The notes beneath the pieces are model-generated. The model had not been told where the DNA came from. It saw only the letters and a list, made by a program, of their open reading frames with translations, and made no database searches. DNA of 64,000 nt. Source: Kuschelorhynchus macadamiae (taxonomy: Eukaryota > Arthropoda > Insecta > Coleoptera > Curculionidae). The position numbers and the translations under genes were made by a program. Position 1 is the stretch's first letter. Each line of letters opens with the position of its first letter. Of this stretch, positions 58,936 to 64,000 are shown in pieces. The DNA lies in contig JAUTXW010002359.1 of assembly GCA_030620095.1 (NCBI GenBank), positions 3,639,501-3,703,500 of the forward strand, in the 5' to 3' direction.

Positions 58936-59264
58936 ACTTGAATACCAAGTTCTTCTGGGAAAGATATGCTCTGCGCTGTTTCGACTTCGATTCGTCTCAT
59001 CAATTGTGGAAAATACTACTAGACAGTGTCTTTTGTTAAAATGTTTCAAAAGGATTCTAAAAGTGAAAACACTGTTAGCAGATCAAATTCAATCCTGGTT
59101 TACAGCTTACAAATTATATCAGTTGTCCAATCCTGTACGTAAAGAAAGAAATTCAGCTCTAGCTTTGTGAAGGATTCTGCTCTTGTCAAATTTGATTTTT
59201 GCCTCGAATCAAACTCTGCTTTTACTTTAATAACTAACAATACATTGATCTATTCTTTGTCCTT

Positions 59265-59345
59265 GAGCGAAAAGATCACGAAAGATCGAATTAGTAAGAT
59301 ACACTCCATTCAACAGAAACTGTTTGGACAGCTTCTTTTGTTAAT
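59265..59345 (+). repeat. Direct repeat B (PLE-4 tail)
   Basis: Second copy of the tail repeat at 58861-58935. Confidence 0.65.
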
Positions 59346-59454
59346 ATATAATTTATAATATATATTATATGAACCACATTTCATCTTCTCAGGGTCTTGT
59401 GGGTAGACCACGTTATTTGTTTATTTTTGTAAAATATGCGGTTGAAGTTTTTAA

Positions 59455-60300
59455 AATGTTTTCTTTATGCAGTTAATATGCTTAAAGTAAAAATATGTCA
59501 GTTGAAATAAAAAAATATATAATGAATGCTTATGAAAATGCAATAAAACAACGTGAAATCGGGCGAGGATTAAATGATACAGAATATGTTGTATCAAAGA
59601 CTAATGCTATTTTTAATACATAAGGGCCAAAGGAATAAAGAGAGCTTCAATGGCGAGTCCTTTTAAAATTTATAGAAAAATAACAGGAGAACTTTGCTCA
59701 TTAGAAAACATAGAGATGCGAGAGTACTCTTCGCCATGCGACGTAAACATTGAACTGTAAGAGATTGGAGAAAGATTCCTTTTAGCGACAAGTCAAAGCT
59801 TTCCATATTTGGAAGCAATGTATTCTTTATGTTAGATTTTCTAAATACCAGTTTTACCAACTGTTAGGTACAGAGTGAAGTGGTGAAAGCGTTATGGCTT
59901 GGGTTGTTTGTCTGTACATGGTATGGCCACTATTAATAAGTCTGAAGGCATTATGGATAGGTAAAAAATTAGGTATAATCTTGGCGGACGTAATGTTATT
60001 GTATGCCAGAAGACCCCAAAGTTACCTCGAAATTTGTTAAGGATTCGTTCGAATCACACAAAATTAATGTTTTAAAGTGAGCGGCTCAATCTCCCGATCT
60101 CGGTTTACAGAAAATTTGTGGGAAATTGTTAAAAGAAAAATAAATCGAAAACGTTTGCTAATTCTACAGAACTGTAGAAATTCAGAATGTGTGGAATTGA
60201 ATGAACCAAGATGTAAACTGGCAGCCTTATAGCATTCATGCCGGAAATATGCAAAGGGGTTATAAAAAATAAAGAATATCGGATCAAATATCAGCAGTAT
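59455..60300 (+). pseudogene. Tc1-like transposase relic
   Basis: A heavily decayed plus-strand transposase. Recognisable pieces are SVEIKKYIMNAYENAIKQRE (N-terminal helix-turn-helix), VMAWVVCLYMVW (SVMVWG.FS..G block), then INNLWEI-type sequence: FVGNC*KKNK in one frame corresponds to ENLWEIVKRKI, and ILQNCRNSECVELN and MPEICKGVIKNKEYRIKY match the Tc1 C-terminus. Catalytic residues cannot be read reliably. I do not see clear terminal repeats. Confidence 0.65.
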
Positions 60301-61019
60301 TAAATGTTAATAAAGATTTTGTTTTTTAAACAGAATTAATTTAAAAAATATAATTTAGCTTGTTCGCTTTATAAAACTCAGAATTATTTAAAATCTAAAA
60401 TTTAAAATATATTTATTGCAATGGTCTGCTTAATATTAGATACATTCCAAAGAAAAAGATGCATAGTTTAAAAAAATGGCGTTTTCTTTTTTATGTATGT
60501 ATATAATGATAAACACGAAAGCGTTCTTCTATGATATTTTTTAACAGCCGTTTTTGTTCGTAATTAAACATATTTTCTTTTCGTTAAGTTTTGCTTCCCT
60601 TACTAAGATCTTCTGAAAGGTTTGCACTTAAGTTACATTGAAGGACACAGTAATTGCTAATTATTTTCCACAAACCCCTGATAAATTTTTTTTTAATTAA
60701 GTTTATTTTGCACCTCTACCAAAATATTAAGATATGTTAATTTTTTATAGAGAGGTTCTTTGAAATAAAGGAAAGGTTACAAGAAAGTTTCAGACAGATT
60801 TATTTATAAGTTAATCACTGAAAGTTGCTGGAGTATGTATTTTAAAACGCAAAGTTCATTAATTAAGTTTATATTTATAACACCAGGTCTTGTTAAAAAA
60901 TTTAAGTTTGTAGGAAAGAACGATAAACACCTGGGGACTTATTAATTTATTAGTTATAGGGGTTTCAATGAAGAAAGTTTAATTGTTAGAACGCAAAACT
61001 TGATGACTGCTCTGATCAA
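60301..61019. other. No recognisable gene
   Basis: AT-rich; nothing recognised. Confidence 0.35.
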
Positions 61020-62841
61020 AAAAAATATTATGAAAGTAATACCTTTAATCAAAATCTTAAATTCAAATTTCGATTACGATACGCTCAAGAGTCTGAGGTA
61101 AATAAAATTTTAAATAATATCAAATCTAATACAACTGGAGTTGATGAAATAACCCCATTAATGCTTAAATACTGTAGCCCCTTTATTGATAAATATATAA
61201 CTCATATTATTAACTGCTGATTTGCGGAGTAGTATCTGACGGGAAACCTTTACTTAAAATTGACAACCCTCAAACTTTAAACGATCTGTGTAGAATAAGC
61301 ATACTTCCTTCAATTTCCAAAATATTCGAAAAATTATTATCATAATCAAATGTATGATAATTGCATTGACAATGGAATTATTCCCCCGATTCAATGTGAT
61401 TTCAGAAAGGGTTTGGGAACCTCCGTGGCTTTAACAAATGTTTGTGACGATATTTTTCGTGCCACTGATAAAAAATTGCATACTATTTTAATACTCTTGG
61501 ACCTTTCTAAAGCATTTGACACGATTAGTCACTCCCTTCTTGTAGCTAAGTTGAAATATTACGGTTCTGAAATTGACGCATCTCTCCTTATTATCTCATA
61601 TTTTACCAACAGATTCCAGGCCATTTATTCTGATTCCCGGTTCTCGGATAAGGCGGAAATACTATCTGGTGTTCCCCAGGGTTCTATATTAGGTCCCTTA
61701 TTATTTCTTATTTACACGTCTGACATTTTAAAAACTTTAACCTACTGTAAAGTACAAGCATTTGCAGATGATAGGCAGATGTATTTTTGTTTTGACTCCG
61801 GGGACTACGCCGAGGCACAGAATTACGTAAATCATGATCTTAGATATTAAGTGAACTTTCTACTAAAGGGCATAATTTACATATAAATCTTTCTAAATCT
61901 TGTCTGTTAGTATTTGGGAGCAAAGTTAAACCTAACTATCTAAAAGAAAATCTTAATATATCTATAAATAATTCCAAGCTGACTGCAGTTAACTTAGCAA
62001 GAAATGTGGGTATATTATTAGACACTGATCTTCGCTTCAAAGAATATTTAAAACAACTTCTGCAAAAGGCATATCTATCTTTAAAATTGTTATACAATAA
62101 AAGACACGAGTTAAATACTAATTTAAGAAAAAATCTTTGTGAATCACTAGTGTTATCTTATTTTAATTATTGTGATACAGTTTATGGATTTTGCCTTGAC
62201 AAGGAGAGAAAGAAGTGCAAAATTCTTGTATACGTTTTAAATATGGTATTAGGAAGTTTGCATACATTTCTCACTGATATAATGATATATACAGGCTAAA
62301 GATGGATGCTCGTAGGAATCTACACGTTTGTAACTTGTTAATTAAAATTGTTAATGACCCGTCTTCGCCCGCTTCTATCATCGAACGTCTTATATTTCGT
62401 CACATTGTACATGATCTGAACGTAAGGAAAAAGAATAAATTGACTATGCCGTATCTTCAGACTGCTATGTTTCAGAGATCTTTCTCTTATAATGCTGTTC
62501 AGTATTATAATTCGGTGCCATTTGAATTTTTAAATCTAAGCCCTAATATGTTTAAATAAAATATAAAAACACCTTTTGAATATGCAAAATGTGTAGACAA
62601 ATTAAAATTTGGCTTTGGATTCAAATGACTGAAGAGTTTTATATAAACCTAGTTAAAAAAATTAAAATACGATACTATTCGCATTTTTTTATGTTTTATA
62701 TTACCACAAACAATTCCTCTTCTGGTTCAGTAGAATACCTATTATAGCTAGACTGGGTCAGGATTGCAATGTACTATAATAAGAGATTTTGTAATTATGT
62801 TTGCATATACATATTTAATAAAATACATTTATTATTATTAA
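61020..62841 (+). mobile_element. Non-LTR retrotransposon 3, 5' truncated
   Basis: RT-only remnant starting near 61020 (FRYAQESEVNKILNNIKSNT-like linker) and ending in an ATT-type tail (TTTATTATTATT at about 62830-62841). No endonuclease or ORF1 upstream. Its RT is close in type to element 2 (50055-51968). Confidence 0.82.
61100..62559 (+). pseudogene. Non-LTR element 3 reverse transcriptase, FADD intact, frame broken
   Basis: Frames read NTTGVDEITPLMLKYCSPFI near 61125, ISILPSISKIFEKLL-like near 61300, then an open part 61350-61850 with PPIQCDFRKGLGTSVALTN, ILILLDLSKAFDTISHSLL (first Asp), ILSGVPQGSILGPLLFLIYT, and the active site FADD in VQAFADDRQMYF. After a stop, 62006-62299 gives GILLDTDLRFKEYLKQLLQK and LVLSYFNYCDTVYGFC, and 62302-62559 gives MDARRNLHVCNLLIKIVND and AMFQRSFSYNAVQYYNSVPF. 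Stops at 61848, 62297 and others break it. The catalytic residues are intact. Confidence 0.87.
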
Positions 62842-63290
62842 AAATATTGCTTCTTCGTTTATATACTTCTTTTTTGCTCTAATTCCTGTGTATTTTACTA
62901 CATGATTTTAATTTGACACTATAGAAATAGTAAGTTTGTTGGCTACACATCATCAACTAGTTTTCAATATCAATGAACAAATGGATAATTGACTAGTGAA
63001 ACTCCGATTTTCAGCCCGTAATATAATCGGAGTGAATTATCGTTTTAATTAAAGTAGATTAATGTTTGCCATGTCTTTCCTATAGTCCACTTAAACTGCT
63101 CAGATAGTTTTTCATTCAAAAGCTATAGTTCTGGAAAACAGTACAGAAATCATTTATGGCCTGCTATAAGAAAAACGACTATACGAATTGTTTAGATGCC
63201 TGTAAATAATGGTGTTTTACAAAAATACATCCAAAAAATAATTGGGGGAAATATTATAATAACAATTGTCTAAATTGCCGAACATTGATT
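62842..63290. other. No recognisable gene
   Basis: AT-rich spacer; nothing recognised. Confidence 0.35.
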
Positions 63291-63294
63291 CTTA

Positions 63295-63465
63295 CTTCCC
63301 TCGTAAAAGCGAATTATTGTAATGCCCGAAAAATATTTTGTCAATTCCGTCGATCTGACTGTCTGTTGTTCGCGGCACAGCTAAAAAGTTACTTCAAATT
63401 TTGATCAATAATTAAAAGTCATATGAGAATGACTTGGTCACATTTTGATAAAAATCCAATAAAAG
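63295..63465 (+). repeat. Dispersed ATGGCGG-type repeat, head and part of a unit
   Basis: TTCCCTCGTAAAAGCGAATT, ATTGTAATGCCCGAAAAAT and GTTCGCGGCACAGC match the array heads at 39985 and 41019. It is interrupted at about 63466 by a non-LTR fragment. Confidence 0.75.
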
Positions 63466-64000
63466 GTTTTATAAACAAAAAATTAAATCTGCCAAAAAAG
63501 ATGTTTTTGGTAAAAAAATACAAAATTCAAAAAATAAACCTATGGGAATTTGGAGGATCATTAACACCAATTTAAATAAAAACAGTATAAATAACAAAAA
63601 CATAAAACTAGCTATTGAAAACAATATTATTACTGAACCATCTGATGTTGCGAACGAATTTGCAAATTATTTTAGTACGATGGCTTCAAAAAAGCTAGAA
63701 AATAAATATCATGGAGTGGATGCACCCGGTACAGTCCTGAATTACTATCTAACTCGATGGTATTATTAGGTGTGACAGAACGTGAAGTTTTAAATACCAT
63801 TGATACCATCATAAACAAAAACTCGCGTGTTAGTGATGACCTTAACATTGGTTTGATCAAGGCAGCTAAACAATATATTTGTAAACCACTGCAATTATAA
63901 CTCCAGTATTAAAAAGAGCTACTTAGCTCTTTTTCAAAAATTTTCAAAAAATAATACATTCCAGAATTAATGCCTTTTTATCGAAATACAACATCATCAA
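63466..64000 (+). pseudogene. Non-LTR retrotransposon 4, endonuclease-RT linker, cut by window end
   Basis: The plus strand reads FINKKLNLPKKMFLVKK or, in the coding frame, KIQNSKNKPMGIWRIINTNL, then AIENNIITEPSDVANEFANY and FSTMASKKLENKYHGVD. This is the conserved linker before the RT in CR1/Jockey-group ORF2 proteins (SKN..K.IW.IIN..........N....T.P..IAN.FN.YF). After a frameshift near 63760, GVTEREVLNTIDTIINKNSR and ICKPLQL lead into the RT start. The remainder lies outside the window. Confidence 0.8.

Overview
The window looks like a piece of an animal nuclear genome, most likely an arthropod and probably an insect, that is made almost entirely of transposable elements and their wreckage. 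The reasons are a strongly AT-rich background, long (TA)n microsatellites, and many broken eukaryotic elements of classes common in insects: Penelope-like elements (PLEs) with GIY-YIG endonucleases, CR1/Jockey-group and RTE-type non-LTR retrotransposons, Tc1/mariner, pogo and hAT DNA transposons. I found no gene I can assign to the host, no tRNA or rRNA gene, and nothing bacterial. The species cannot be named from the sequence alone.

Layout. 1-2.7 kb: a nearly complete but frameshifted PLE (PLE-1) with an inverted copy of its own 3' end in front. 3.2-6.3 kb: a pogo-like transposon inserted at a TA inside a PLE-1 tail. 7.9-9.9 kb: a second PLE family (PLE-2) bounded by inverted 3' ends and (TA)n. 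10.1-10.4 kb: a large hairpin carrying a hammerhead-like core. 11.3-14.3 kb: a non-LTR element with intact endonuclease but most of its reverse transcriptase deleted. 14.6-16.9 kb: PLE and RTE relics. 17.0-19.35 kb and 28.3-31.3 kb: two oppositely oriented copies of one Tc1/mariner-superfamily transposon with different, complementary deletions; the second splits an old non-LTR reverse transcriptase. 21-27 kb: PLE end fragments, (TA)n, and an inverted PLE-1 fragment pair. 32.3-33.5 kb: a fresh 225-bp tandem duplication followed by a GC-richer non-coding island of unknown nature. 35.2-37.5 kb: a DD41D mariner with long terminal inverted repeats, inserted in (TA)n. 37.5-38.1 kb: PLE relic. 39.98-42.2 kb: a degenerate tandem array rich in AAGATGGCGG motifs. 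42.7-47.9 kb: pieces of a third PLE family, with a Jockey-like relic between them. 48.0-48.6 kb: a MITE. 48.95-54.8 kb: a 119-bp inverted repeat pair (one mismatch) enclosing a Tc1 element that itself contains a truncated non-LTR element. 55.3-58.9 kb: a PLE split by a hAT element with a perfect 8-bp target duplication. 59.4-60.3 kb: a Tc1 relic. 61.0-62.8 kb and 63.5 kb to the end: two more non-LTR elements.

How it fits together. The sequence records layered insertion: DNA transposons in PLEs, a non-LTR element in a Tc1, a Tc1/mariner copy in a non-LTR element, a MITE in a hAT. Every recognised transposase or reverse transcriptase frame is broken, truncated, or lacks a catalytic residue, so I expect no autonomous activity from any copy here. 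The most unusual recurrent signal is at PLE ends: a short stem closed by GAAA, often with a CTGANGA box before it, which resembles hammerhead ribozyme cores, together with repeated placement of an inverted 3' end at the 5' side of PLE copies.
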